Part shown: positions 49,906 to 62,169 of the stretch, piece by piece
Layout of the letters: each line of letters opens with the position of its first letter
How positions within the stretch are numbered: position 1 is the stretch's first letter
Assembly: GCA_013433145.1 (NCBI GenBank)
Contig: CM024169.1
Coordinates: forward strand, 1,798,001 to 1,862,000
Direction of reading: 5' to 3'
DNA: 64,000 bases
Source: Ascaris suum
Taxonomy: Eukaryota > Nematoda > Chromadorea > Rhabditida > Ascarididae
Notes under the pieces: model-generated
Told to the model about the DNA's origin: nothing
Databases searched by the model: none
What the model saw: only the letters and a program-made list of their open reading frames with translations
Translations under genes and position numbers: made by a program

Positions 49906-52900
49906 ATGGCGGTGAGTGCGATGAATCTGAATGAAAAAGCCCGAATCAACGGTACGACCGTTCGATTGCGATATTTGGAGACATCAGTTGGCAATTCGGC
50001 GATCGATCGTCTGATGGGAGGTGGATTACCAGTTTCGGGTGTATATCTCATCGATGAGCGCAATAGCCGTACTTATTCCTCTGTTTTGGCGAATATTTCC
50101 TTGCCGAAGGTGGGATTTTGATTATAGTTTGAACGAGAGGGTTCTATCGAATCATTAAATCATCTGAGAATCTTCGCTTTATGATAGCTTCATGCGGACT
50201 TCAAAATTTTTAAAGCAAACGGAACCGATTGAATGCTTATGGATTATCAACGAAACTTTGCTCATTCGTAGATACTACTAAAGAAATGTCTTGGAGTCTT
50301 GGACTCAGGTGGAAATCTTTTTACCTATAGCATTTACCGCCGCCTAATTAGTGTTAAATGATATAGATAATAGTTTGTAAACTTGTCGCAATAATTTATC
50401 CTTTGTGAGGAATTATAGTCACCTTTTAAAGTAAAATCACAGAGCTTAATACTGTTCCTGAGGTCAATCTGGATTCACCTCTTGTGGTTTGTCCGCTTCC
50501 GGCGAGGTTGTTCATTTCAAAAGTGCGCAAATTGTACATTTTCCTGCCAAACATTTAATTATTTGGATGATTTATTATGAGCTGTAAGCATTATTTAATA
50601 TGAAGATTGGTTTATTAAGCGAAATAGATTGCTGTAATTCGTAGGCGGGTTACTTACAACCCCCCCTCTAGTTGCTTGTATTTTCTTTTCTTTTCATGTC
50701 ATGAAAAATTTCGAGAGGGTCCTCTTCCGTGTCTATATTCCTTTACCAATATATCGTGACAAGTGAACTATGGCTGTTCTTCTTTGATATACTCAAATCA
50801 TAGCAATTGGCGATATGATATTGCTAAGGTTGAGTTCATTATGGATCTAAAGAACTCTCCTCTCGACCCTCTCATGTCGTTTCAGGTGTATATCATGGCC
50901 ATAATTTATTCGTAGCGTCACCCTCAACGGATCCATCGGAGATTGTGTCGAAATTACCGGAGAAGATTGAAGAAAACAATGAGGAAATTGCCAACAGATC
51001 GACATCAGTCGACGAACCAATAAAGATTGCATGGAGATATGCAAGTGTGCCGAAAGTGAATTCATCTCTAACAAATCGTCGATCAAAAACACAATTTGAT
51101 CTTGCGAAAACTATCGATAATTCTTTGTTGAAATCATGTAATATTTCAAAATATCCTCTCGAGAGTTGTTCACGTACTATAGCAGCTTCATATTCGGAAC
51201 TTTGGATCGAGCTAAGACGGGTGCTATCATTGCAAAAGCATTGCTCATTGCATAATGCAACTGGGGATTCATCTTCACTCGATAGGAGTCTTTTGAGGAT
51301 TTTTGTGGAAGGTGAGCTTGTTTGCATTGCTCTCATCTTTTTCTTCTTTTTTTTTTCATTCTCTTTTGTGAGAATTACTGCAAAATATAGAAAATGAAGT
51401 TCTTTTTATCTCTATAAGGAAAGAGATTCATGACTTTATTTGCGAGTTTCATAGCTAAGAAGACAAGTGAGCCGTTGTATGGTAGTTAGGCAATTGTGGT
51501 CGTCGATTTATTTGCTTACAACGATTTAGCTAGAGCTATCGCTTTTTCGTTGTGCGCCTATGAACTTTCACTCAAACAAATGAAGCATGAAATTACTTAA
51601 CAAATTATCAGGCTTAATTATTTTTCAACTTTGCTGTATTTCTCTCACATTTTAATGCGCTAAAGCTTGCCCTTGATGCACTTCGGCCAAATCTTTTCTT
51701 CGGTAATTACCTAATTGATTTCATTCTGAGTACCACTTATGCTCATAATATTGGTTTAGATTTTGGTTCACCATTATGGGAGGATTCTCAATTCGCATTG
51801 AAATTCCTTGCTCATATCAAGGCAGCACTCAACGATCGCTACGCAGTGTTGATGTTATCGATGAATTCGAGTGCAATCGATCCTCACCTCAAGGTGCTTT
51901 CGTTAGTTTATTGCGCTTCTCGTTTAAAAATATTTCCTTTCCGTTTGTTTCATTTCATAATCACTCTTTACTCTTTCATCGCCATTTATTAGTAATTATT
52001 TATCCATTTCTTTGAACGGTTTACGAATTTTTTTTAAATTTTTATTAAATTTTGAATTGATAAGAACTTTCTCCGAGAGAAATATTTATCTTTTTCTATA
52101 GCGATTTCTTAATTAATATGTGAGTTATCACTTCTTATCATGTGAGCTGTGATGGCTATCCTCTTTAGAGATTACTTCATGGATTGCCGCTGATATTTTC
52201 TACACTAAGATACTATATTTAGTGAACTACTCTATTTTGAATGTTTTTCATCGATTGGGGAAGTTCCACGGATTTTGAGGGAATTTATAAGGGAGACTGA
52301 GAGAGGAGACGGGATGTATAAAGAAGAATGCCGCCATGGATAACTGTAATCTTCGTTGAAAATCGTATCTTTTGCAATATACGTAACTGAAGTACCATTA
52401 TTGCAGTGATAGGGCTTTTATCGTGAAATTGTCACTCTCTGTCGTCACTTTCTGCCGAATTTGATTGTTAATGACTCATCTCGATCGAAGTGGGGCGAAT
52501 TTTCTTTAAAAAATCTTCAATTTTGGTTACCTATGACGATGATATTTCGGAACATCTAATGCTGATACCACTCATCTCTAACAACGCCTCGGAAACTCAC
52601 ATCATGTCTAGCTAGATTGCAAAGTGATGTGTGAGATAATCTGTGCCATGAATATTTGAATTGTTTGGTATACTAAAATGTAATTAAGGAGCGAATTTAT
52701 TCGTACTGCGATGTTGGTTTCGTGTTGGAAGCAGTTGAAGATGGAATGGCGTCGACGTTCGGCGATCACTTCGATGGCTACTTCCGTATCATCAAACTAC
52801 CATCAATTCCATCGCTTGGCCCTCATTGTCCTGAAAGTAGTGACTTGACGTTTGAGTTACATAGACGTCGATTCGACGTGAAAATATTGCATTTGCCTCC

Positions 52901-52970
52901 CGTGATGGATGATGTGAAAGTTGATGCATCTGCGAGCTTACCTTGCCAGAGTATGCTTGACGCCTTCTGA
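49906..52970 (+). CDS. ELP4: Elongator complex protein 4 (ELP4/PAXNEB)
   Basis: ELP4 forms the ELP456 RecA-like ring of Elongator, which supports wobble-uridine (cm5U-type) tRNA modification. Exons: 49906-50109, 50886-51311, 51760-51893, 52689-52970. Landmarks: VGNSAIDRLMGGGLPVSGVY (family block T-G-L-x-x-L-D-x-L-L-G-G-G), GVYHGHNLFVAS, IKIAWRY (the conserved K-I-A-W-R-Y), FGSPLWED, and near the end DVKILHLPPVMDD with a stop at 52968-52970. Introns 2 and 3 join in phase (1 and 0). Intron 1 does not: exon 1 ends in phase 0 at AAG|GTGGGA, while the only good acceptor (TTTCAG at 50885) needs phase 1. As in eukaryotic ELP4 generally, a textbook Walker A is not evident. The length, about 348 residues, is shorter than human (424), mostly in linkers. 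Confidence 0.92.
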
Positions 52971-54585
52971 AATCACTACGGAGAAGGGTGCCAATTTTAA
53001 CTGAACTAAATATGGCGTTGTGAGAAGTGGGCCATGTCATTTTGAAATGTGGGATCTCAGCGGATAGAATATTTGTTGGCCAAAGACAGGTAAATCCTCG
53101 AGTAATCACAAAGGTGTTAGGTGATTGTTAATGGTTGTAAGATAATCAATGAATAAGCAGCTAATTCATCAATTTGCAAGACTAGAGTTTTTTTTTTAAA
53201 CCTGAGTTCTATTGCAAATTATGAATAATCTATGAGTGAAATTTCATTGATTTTTTTTTTTCAATTTGTTTGAGATTATTTCTCGATAAAAATAATTGAT
53301 ATTATTGGATGATAGTGTAGTATTTCTTTGGGCGATAAACCGACTTTGCGAATATTTTTCTTTCCTCATTATTCGTTTGTTCATTGTCGATCTATTTTCA
53401 TTGGTAATTTGCCTTTACTATGAAATCGTTTCGCCATATAATTTTGAGGCTTTAATTGTGATACACATATGATTTTCTATGATAATATTATATGTCATTT
53501 ATGATGAATTCTCTGCAAAAATGTCTTATGTAAAAGTTGTTGAGAGTGGATTTATTCTGCGGAATATTTGATAAAAAAATCATGAGGAATTTAATTTCTA
53601 GTTGTTTTTTTTTCTCTCATAGTATTTTATTCTTTATTATTTCATTTGCAAACAATTTTTTTCTATAGTTGGAATTTTAATTGTTGAAATGATTCCGAAT
53701 TTTTGGCTAGAAATTTATCATATTTTCTGGATTCTTAGCTTAAGCAGTTGATGTACTTTATTAGTTTTAAAGGTACGAGTGAATAGTCGTTGACGCTTGT
53801 TTTGTTGATTTTCCCATTTAGGCACAGGTATTTCAATGATTTTCATAGGTAAATTGCAAAATGTCTTATAAAAATGAAGTGTAATTCATTTTCGCCGAAT
53901 AATTTCAGCAAATTACTCCTCTCTTTGCAATATGCTTACTAGTTGGCCATTTACTTTCGGCATTCAACACCAAGCAGTTTTCATTTCAGGCAACTTTTCA
54001 TACCTAGTTTTCCCTTCATTTAGAAGCACAAGACAGAAAAAAAAAGAAGCATAAATATATGCTTTTTATGTTTTCACCATTTTCTTGTTTCATTGAAAAT
54101 TCATGATGCGATCCGATTATTTTCTCAATATTCAAAGAATAGGTAAATATGAGTTGATCGTTGATACCTTTTGACGGCATCCTTCAATGAACATCTCCTA
54201 ACTATTGTTGTTCAATACGTTGCCATTCGGTATTTGATTGATTGTTGTTTTTTGTTTATTGTTGCATTAATAATACAAAAACTAAATTTCTATCAGTTGA
54301 AACGCTTGTATCAGTTCGATGTTTCGATGAGAGTGGAGTTGAACCCTCTTTGAATATTTGCTTTGTCGCTTAATTTTCGATTTTTAGCCAATCCTAACAG
54401 AAATCTTTGTTTGTTGTCGAGAGTCACAGCTTTGAGCGTTGTTAGCGTTAAGGCCCAACACATGCTGAAGATTAACGAACTTAAACAAAGAGGTCTGTTA
54501 ACGGTTGAACGTGAGTGGCGTAACCCCCTCTTACATTCCAGTCATTATTTTCCATCACTATCCAAAAATCTGCCCCACACCATAC

Positions 54586-55186
54586 CTGTCAGGTGCAAAA
54601 TTTCTTCGTATACTCGAACTGATAACATCGTCACTTGAGTCGGAACGATCTAGACAGTTGTTGTGATCATTAGAGCATATCTGATTATACTGTATTAGTA
54701 ATTTTTGAGTGACTAAATCCATCGAAGTCTGTTTCCTATGGTGATTGATGCCCAAAAAGTCACAGGCAGTCCTCGAATGTCGGGTAAGCGAACGATGCAT
54801 TTTTACCTGTTGAGGGACGAAAATTTAGCGAGGACCGATTTATCACTTTCGACTTAGACCATCGTTTTAATTCCGAATTAAATCCGTCGTCTTTTCTTGA
54901 ATAGGTTGTTCAGAAAGGAATGCTGCAAAGATGTGTACTCTTATCGATGGATTTGTTCGGTGGCATTGGAGGGCGAATCTTTCCATCTCGTCTTGCACAA
55001 TTCGTATCTGAATTGACGTCGAGAAGGTCAGTTGAGGATGTCGCTGATTGTTGCAATAAATACGCCTGAAAATTGTCAACACTCCGCTGAACAGACTTTT
55101 CCGATTTATGTATTCGAAGGGATGGGTGGATTAGAGAGAGAGAGGAAGAGGTGAGAGGAGACGTCATCACTGCTTCTGGAAGACAT
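54586..55186 (-). CDS. Unidentified minus-strand gene between ELP4 and MTG1 (partial)
   Basis: Coding-like exons: 55186-55163 (MSSRSSDD, tentative), 55065-54939 (AYLLQQSATSSTDLLDVNSD, then KIRPPMPPNKSIDK), 54852-54807 (ESDKSVLAKFSSLN) and 54771-54586 (RTACDFLGINHHRKQTSMDL, then SDSSDDVISSSIRRNFAPD). Phases run 0, 1, 2 and the last exon ends in phase 2 at AG|GTATGG, so more exons should follow toward 54.5 kb. The intron 54806-54772 would be only 35 nt, which is doubtful; an ATG at 54800 keeps the last exon open without it. Ser-rich and low-complexity; family unknown. Confidence 0.4.
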
Positions 55187-55942
55187 TTTACAGAAAGGAA
55201 TTTCGTGCGCTAACCGTATCCTGCCAACTGACCTATTTGAAAACATTGGATTTACTGACACAGTCAGACGAAAGGGAAGCATTTAGCCGTGAAATTTCAA
55301 TGCTGGAGAGACAGCCTATCCAAGAATTAAATTGACGATGAGGTGCTTCTCGTTAGTCTTCGCAATCCTTCCTCTTCCAGATTTTACCGGACGTGAGAAA
55401 GTGATGAGACGCCTTATCTAAAGTATTGAATTAGGTTTAGACCGAAGTGCAAGAGGAAGGAAAATCGTTGACGTGGATAGTGAAATATACGCTTCTACGG
55501 GTGAACGTGAGCGATGAAGACTGTTGCATAAACCTCTATAGGAAAGTAGTACAACATTGTACAGGCTTGTTCGCAAGGAGGTTACTGCCTATTACCACTG
55601 TTTCAAGATAATTTACTTACAGAAATCTCCGAGTTTATTCCCATTGCCCCCAACGGATCCCTTCAATACCCGCGCCTCCAGCAAAACTTCTTTCAGTGAA
55701 CGATTCCGCCCTACGCGATACTCGAACAGATGATTCCTTTTCATACCTTTGAGGTCGCAAATTTTGTTGTTGGAGAAAATTCAGAGGACAGTCGAGCTCC
55801 AAAAAAACTCCTTAAAAGTTTCATCAAATCTGTGGTCCTATGGTTTTATCCGATACCACACGTATCAGTTAAGTACTGCGCTCATTTACAGAAAGTTTTG
55901 AGTCATTTCCACTAGGAGAGAACAACGTTATTGTTCGTTCAG

Positions 55943-58900
55943 TATTTCTTTTCCAGAGAATTAACGGATACGTCAACGCAGAAAGCCCCACTCGTTTGCC
56001 GTGAAGAATTCACCCTTCCACGTACGTTCGATTTCCGTGTATGGTTTCCGATGCATATGTCCGTACAATTGAAAAAGATGGAAGGCAAATTGAGGAGCGT
56101 CGATCTGATTGTCGAGGTTAGCTTATCAATAAATATTCCGCTTATTATTATGCAAATATATACCACTAATACACGCAGGACTTGGCTCAAGTAATAATGG
56201 AGTGCACATTTCGGAGCTCCTTTTCTATGTCTAAAAAAAATGCGTGCTTCCCTCTTGCTCTATTCAAATGCGATATCATCTAATCGATGCTGCACGGTCT
56301 GGCGTCATCTATGACCTTTTGTTCGTAAGTATGATTCTAGGTCGTTTATTTCTCACTCATCGATTGCTGCGTTTCAAAAATTCCCACTAATCTTTAGCGG
56401 AACTTGCAGTGATAATATATGATATGGAATTTATTCGATAAGTTTTCCACATATTCTTTCGAATATTATTGCTTCATCTTCATTGATTGCTGATAGATTA
56501 ATGCGATAAAGGTTATTAGGCGATGCTTTATAGTTCAATTTTTACTGTAAGAATGGGGCACACTTTGCTAATGACGCCTCTTGAGTATCGGAATACCGAA
56601 ATGATCTATTATGTATAAATCGAGTTTTTGTTTCACCTTTTAGGTTCTCTTTGAAGTGGCGGTGCCGCATAGCTTTTTGGTAGTAACGCCTATTCATTTA
56701 GCAATAGTCATCATACTTTACAGGATTCATAAAAGTTGAGAGTAGCGGGAGAAGAAAGGAGGAAGGGAATGAAGAGGAGGTAGTTCAAGGTCAACGTTTT
56801 CAGCCTTTCAGCTCTTTCGTCTTTTTTTTCATCTTCGTTGGAAAGACTCAATGATGAGCCCGATAGATGATCGATCATATTCAATGATGAACATCCAAAT
56901 TAATTACTAGCGTCTTTTATACTTGTTACTCTCATATGTTCCATTTAATATCACATATTGTGCTGTGTTTCTGTTGATCTTTTATCACTTCTTTATCAGT
57001 GCAATGGAATCGATAAATTAGCACTTCTTAGATATTTTAGATTGATTCCACAATATTTATGCAAATTCGTTGCAAATTTCGTCATTCAATTTTGTTCCTT
57101 TTGAAAGAATATCCATGAAATATTTGATTATTTAGAGTCGATATGGATAATAAATCAAAATTTAGGTACACGATGCGAGAGTTCCTATTAGTGGTCGTAA
57201 TCCTCAATTCTATACGCAACTCTATACTGTTCGACCACATATTCTAGTGCTCAATAAAATGGATCTGATCGATATGAAGTTGTACAGGTATGCTCATCGA
57301 TCTTTTTTTTTTGTAAAGGTAAAGCTAGATGATTGATGAATTAAAGCGAATAGAGCTATATGAAAGGATTACATTTCGTAATTTATGAATAAAATGGCAT
57401 GATAAGATTGCTTTAAAAAAAAATCCGATCACTTGCAAGGAAATTCATCGGAGTATTTCACAAGATTATTGAGAACTTTGAAATCCAATGTGTCTATTTA
57501 TGTGAAAATCATATAGTTTTATTATAAAGACCGGAATAATATAACAAAATAGTTGATCGATAAATTAAAAAAGTTTACATTAAATTCAAATATTTGCACT
57601 CTACGAAGCATTTTGCTTTCTTCTCGATATGATATTAGAAGGGAGAGGGAAGCAGAGGATGGGAACTAAAAACAGTTTGTTGGAAGTTATTGTCGACGAA
57701 GTGATGCCCATCATGGACGAGCAGGTATTTAATAGGTGTTTATGCATAGGCCATAAATTTTTCACAGGCTTCGTACATCATCGGTACCTGCATGATTGTT
57801 TATCGTTCTCCTCGTTTACATCCATGATCGGCCACACATTACCTATCGAATCGTTTAAGAAACTACATTCCTTGTTGACGAGTATTATTGTCAAATTTAT
57901 TTGTTTCTACGACGGCAGCATTGTACCGTCTGATGCAGAGGGAATCTTAAGAGTTTCGATTTATTAGGAAATTTCGATACTATTAGTGACGATTATTGTT
58001 TCATATGCGATGAGAATATTTCTTCCCTTTTAAGTCTTTTTTATGCTTAAACCATCTGATGATTATCTTCATTCAATGAGCCAAATCTTTATAATAGTGT
58101 AAATAGAGATTTCTTTAAATAATAATAGAAGTGGAGATTTAATTCCATTAGATAGAATTTTCTTTATTTTTCTCATTAGGAAAAGCGTTGAGGATTATTA
58201 TATGGAACGTGGGGTGCAACATATTGTTTGGACCGATTGTAAAAGGCGAAAGAAGAAAGAATTACGTGAACTACAAACGAAAATAATCGAGTGTATTCGT
58301 GATGAACCACGTTTCAATAGAACTGTCAAAACTGAATATCAGGTAGATCTTACTTTTTAACAGTTTACTAGGGTTTTATTAGCGCTCATTGTTTTGTGTT
58401 ATTTGTAACTATAAATTATGCTATTAAGTTCGTATAGATAAAACGCTATCTTTTAATGAGGGAGGGTTGAGTTAATTTCACAAATTGCTAGCGCAAGAAT
58501 GCATTTTTCTAGCTCGTTGAATTTCTTAACGACGGCTAGAAGCAAGAGATGGAACTTTTGAGGATTGAAAAAGTTACATTAGGAAAATAAAGTCGCTTAG
58601 GTCTTGTATAAGGAACTTTTATTCGTAGAAGAAGAAAGAAGATTGCAGTGGAGTACAAGAAGGGTATAAGTGCCCCAGATCAGATGAGCACATCGTCCGA
58701 GAATATATCATAAAGCAGCACTTCAAAACACATCGCACAACGCATCCATGCATCAATCGCCTAAAATCTGGCACTTCTCTGAACCATTTTTACAGTGGAG
58801 TGCAGACTGAAACGTTTTATTCCACACATAAATACCGCCACATTCCCGGCAGTACCGTCGCATTTCCGGCCTCTGCAAAGTTTTCCGGAAGGCTATTCCA

Positions 58901-61820
58901 GACTCGTACCACTCTGTGCTGGAAGCTGTGAAGAACGTTGTTCAGAGAGCATGTCTTGCGTGACAACTGAAAACGACGAATACGGCGACTTACACTGCTT
59001 TCTTTCGATTACGTCGGAATGAAAAACTTCACTCACCGTTTATCTCATCTACTAATTATCACTAGGGAGGTACAATGAAGGGTGCAATGAGATCAGCCAC
59101 CGCAACCGAGAGTGCTTATGGCGACGCGACAAACGAGTTGCCTCCTTTGGGCTCCCTCGCTCTTTGGAAAAGCACATAGGAGAAACATACAAGTTTATAC
59201 TTGTCAGAAGTCGAGATTATTCCGCGCAAGCGAACGATACGGAAGGTTACTGCTGAAAGGAAAAGAAAACGTCTAAGAACATTTTTTTTGAGTGCGCAGT
59301 TCGCATACGGGGAATTACCTGTATTTTGAGGCAAAGGTGTATATTTCGCTTTGCCTATATCAACATGTCAGGTTGTTGTGGGCACCTTACTCAGGTGTTA
59401 TATTGCCATCTATTCTCTACGTCAACATTCTCAAAAGAAAAAAAAAGTTAAGGTAATGGTTGTTGGAATTCCAAACGTTGGCAAGTCATCGTTGATTAAT
59501 TCGCTAAGATCAACCAATCTCGGCACGAAACACAGCGCCGTTGCTGAAGGTGATTTTCGCTTTTCGGCATTATTTTTTGCTTTCACCTTTGAGGCTTTTA
59601 TGTGTATTCATAAATTCACTGAAATTATTGAATCTCAAGTTATGAAATTTTCTCACTGTAATCGTATACCTTAGATCGACTCATTGTGAATTAAAGTTGG
59701 AAGGGAATTTAAATGCATTCCACATAATCAATTTGCCAATTTATAGCGATCAAATGATAAGGAAGTGAATATTTTATAGAGGATTCATCTGGGTGGTCGG
59801 CTTCATTAAATTATCAACGTTTCGTATGTTTTGAATCAGCGTAAATGATAAATCACTATTATTATTTTTGGTAATTATGAAGCATAGGTGAAAACAGTGA
59901 AGATGCGCATATCGTGTCAGTTCATCTGGCGTTTTTTTTTCTTTTTTTAATGTAACCAGAAAGTATTTTGATTCTTAAGTGTATAGTATGGTTTTATACA
60001 AGTATTTTGTCAAAGAATTACGTTGGAATGTTGGAAACGCCGCTTTCAAGGGACCCCGATCTCCTTGACCTTTACCAGTTTCCTCGATCTCCTGACCTTT
60101 ACCACTGTCACCTTTCCATCCTTCGCGTGCAAATATTCGATTTCAGCTTTTAACATTTCGCTGTCATATAGTAAGGCCATGTTATTCAAGCCGCACACTA
60201 AACAACGGCAGCAGGGCAGTATGAAAGGAACACAGATAGCTTAAGCATTAGTGGATGTCGTGGAATTGAGATCAGCTCATCTCCGAAGGCAACGTAGTCT
60301 GGGATCAGCATCCTTTGACCGTTGTGTTCAGTCACATGATTCGGGCTTTTGTTTGGAGCAAAGCTGGCACATTCGAACCTGCAAAATGAGGGTCAGTTTT
60401 TGCACGAAGGAATTGCGAAAAGTGCGCAATGTTTATCCAAGGAATGATCCATATCGAGATGAACTTCTTACCGCCTAAAAATCCACGCAATATTTTCTTT
60501 GTGCAAATTCGATCAATCTCTGTGATACGAAAGAAGTAGAATCCACTCGTGGTTAGGGATATCATTGGTGGACGTGATTAGAGGTTTGGTGAGGAATAAG
60601 ACTGACATTTTTGTAATGGCTGAATGTTCAGCAATAGTTTTGTGCTGCCCATGGGTGCGCGTATGCGCGCATATTTCTGAGAAGGGCGCAGAACCTTTTT
60701 GCATTAGATTTTATCACTCCTGATTTTCTGTCATCTTCCTATTGGTAGAAGACGCTGCCTTGTATGATGAAAACACCGGTACCAAGTAGTTGTGGCGGAG
60801 TGGCATATTCGTTGAAGGAATCGCGAAGGGTGCCTTCTTGAGGGAGGCAATTTTGCGTTCTCGTATTTTGAGCTGAGTTTACTGAGCATATTTAACGCAT
60901 ATTTTGTACATTTTCACAGAACCTTAGCGATCCTAAAATTACAGGTGCTAGGCCAGGAGTAACCGTGCGTGTACAGAATCGAGTTCGTGTCCTCGATCGA
61001 CCACCGGTCTATGTGCTTGATACTCCTGGCGTACTCTATCCAAATTGTCATAATGTTCACGAGTCTATGAAGCTAGCCATTTGCAATCTTATACTTGAAA
61101 GTGCCACCAAACCGCACTATGTGGCCGATTATTTACTTTTCTGGATGAACAGGTAATAAATGCCATCTTGCACAGAATTTTCTATCCATTTCGAGGTCAC
61201 TTGTGCACCTTCCTTGCCTGTTACGCTTGTCATGCTTATAAAGCATACCATAGAGACATTACTCTTTCTGTTGACTTTCGTGTGTCGCCTTGGTTTTGTG
61301 TATGCTAAATGGTATCACACGAAGAGAACAACAAATGAACAAACTAAGTGCTTTCATAAAAATCTCTACAGATATTGTGAGTATTTGCGATCACATTTAT
61401 ACGCCTTAACAGATTTTATGGAAGAAGGTGATTTTATTCGTTGGCTAGCAGAATTGTCGAAGCAAAAAGTAGAGAATAAACAAAAATGTTTGCTCGTCGT
61501 ATCGAATTTCTATCACAACAGATGAGATGACGACGATTAAAGAACCCTCAATATGAAATAGAAGATGGATCTTTCAGGATAGGAGACTATTCATATGTGG
61601 ATCATTTCAAATTGGATGATGGGCCTTCGGACGATATTCAGAGAGTATTGCTGGGAATATGTAAATCGCGCAATTTGATACTAACACGTAGATTAGCCGT
61701 GAACGACTCACTCAACGATGGGACATCGATACAGCTGCAACGATTTTCTTAGATTTGTTCCGAAAGGGCAAACTTCGAGATCACTGTCTTGATAGGGAGC
61801 TGTTGTTGCGACATTATTGA
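55943..61820 (+). CDS. MTG1: Mitochondrial ribosome-associated GTPase 1 (MTG1/YlqF type)
   Basis: Circularly permuted GTPase acting in late assembly of the mitochondrial large ribosomal subunit. Exons: up to 56116 (from an acceptor at 55943 or 55957), 57166-57287, 58180-58342, 59372-59549, 60945-61152 and 61578-61820. Motifs run in the permuted order G4-G5-G1-G2-G3. First comes VWFPMHMSVQLKKMEGKLRS, then VHDARVPISGRNP and LNKMD (G4). Next are WTDC (G5 position), VVGIPNVGKSSLINSLR (G1), ARPGVTV (G2) and VYVLDTPGVLYP (G3). The C-terminus reads DTAATIFLDLFRKGKLRDH. Introns 1-5 are GT-AG and in phase (0, 2, 0, 1, 2). No ATG precedes the first exon in frame, so a 5' exon carrying the start and any mitochondrial targeting signal is missing. 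The last exon needs either a 47-nt intron (61645-61691) or a one-base correction to stay open. Confidence 0.92.
61372..61525 (+). CDS. Possible alternative terminal exon of MTG1
   Basis: After a good acceptor (CTCTACAG) in the phase 2 that MTG1 exon 60945-61152 requires, a frame reads YCEYLRSHLYALTDFMEEGD, then FIRWLAELSKQKVENKQ, to a TGA at 61523-61525. It is not part of the MTG1 family sequence, and the true next exon at 61578 fits much better. It may be an alternative end, or a chance open frame. Confidence 0.25.
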
Positions 61821-62048
61821 TGATTTAGTCGTAATAGGTGAAAGTAACGAAAGCTAGCGTTGTTGCTACCCAGATGAAAGCAAAATAGGATCTCAAGTAT
61901 CAGACTTTCCCACAGATATGTCAGGTGATCTTTGAAAGAATTTCTTTCCATTGGGAAATGCTTTAACGTAAGTTAAGCGTTGAACTACTATCCTGTACTG
62001 TTTTATATCGTGCATTAGTTAGATATAATAATATATGAAATAAGAAGC

Positions 62049-62054
62049 AATAAA
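62049..62054 (+). terminator. Poly(A) signal downstream of MTG1
   Basis: AATAAA about 230 nt after the MTG1 stop (61818-61820), followed by a GT-rich stretch (CAAGTGGCTGCC). Confidence 0.5.
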
Positions 62055-62169
62055 ACAAGTGGCTGCCGACCTATAGGTGTCGGCGAATTTTGACTGTCAT
62101 TAATTCTTCCGCTTCCCCTCCTCCCCCCTCCCCGCCTACTCTTCCACTTTTTTGTGTTAAATTAATACT

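Noticed and set aside
52792..53109. 105-codon minus-strand ORF
   Set aside because: Antisense shadow of the last ELP4 exon.
55939..56190. 83-codon minus-strand ORF
   Set aside because: Antisense shadow of the first recovered MTG1 exon.
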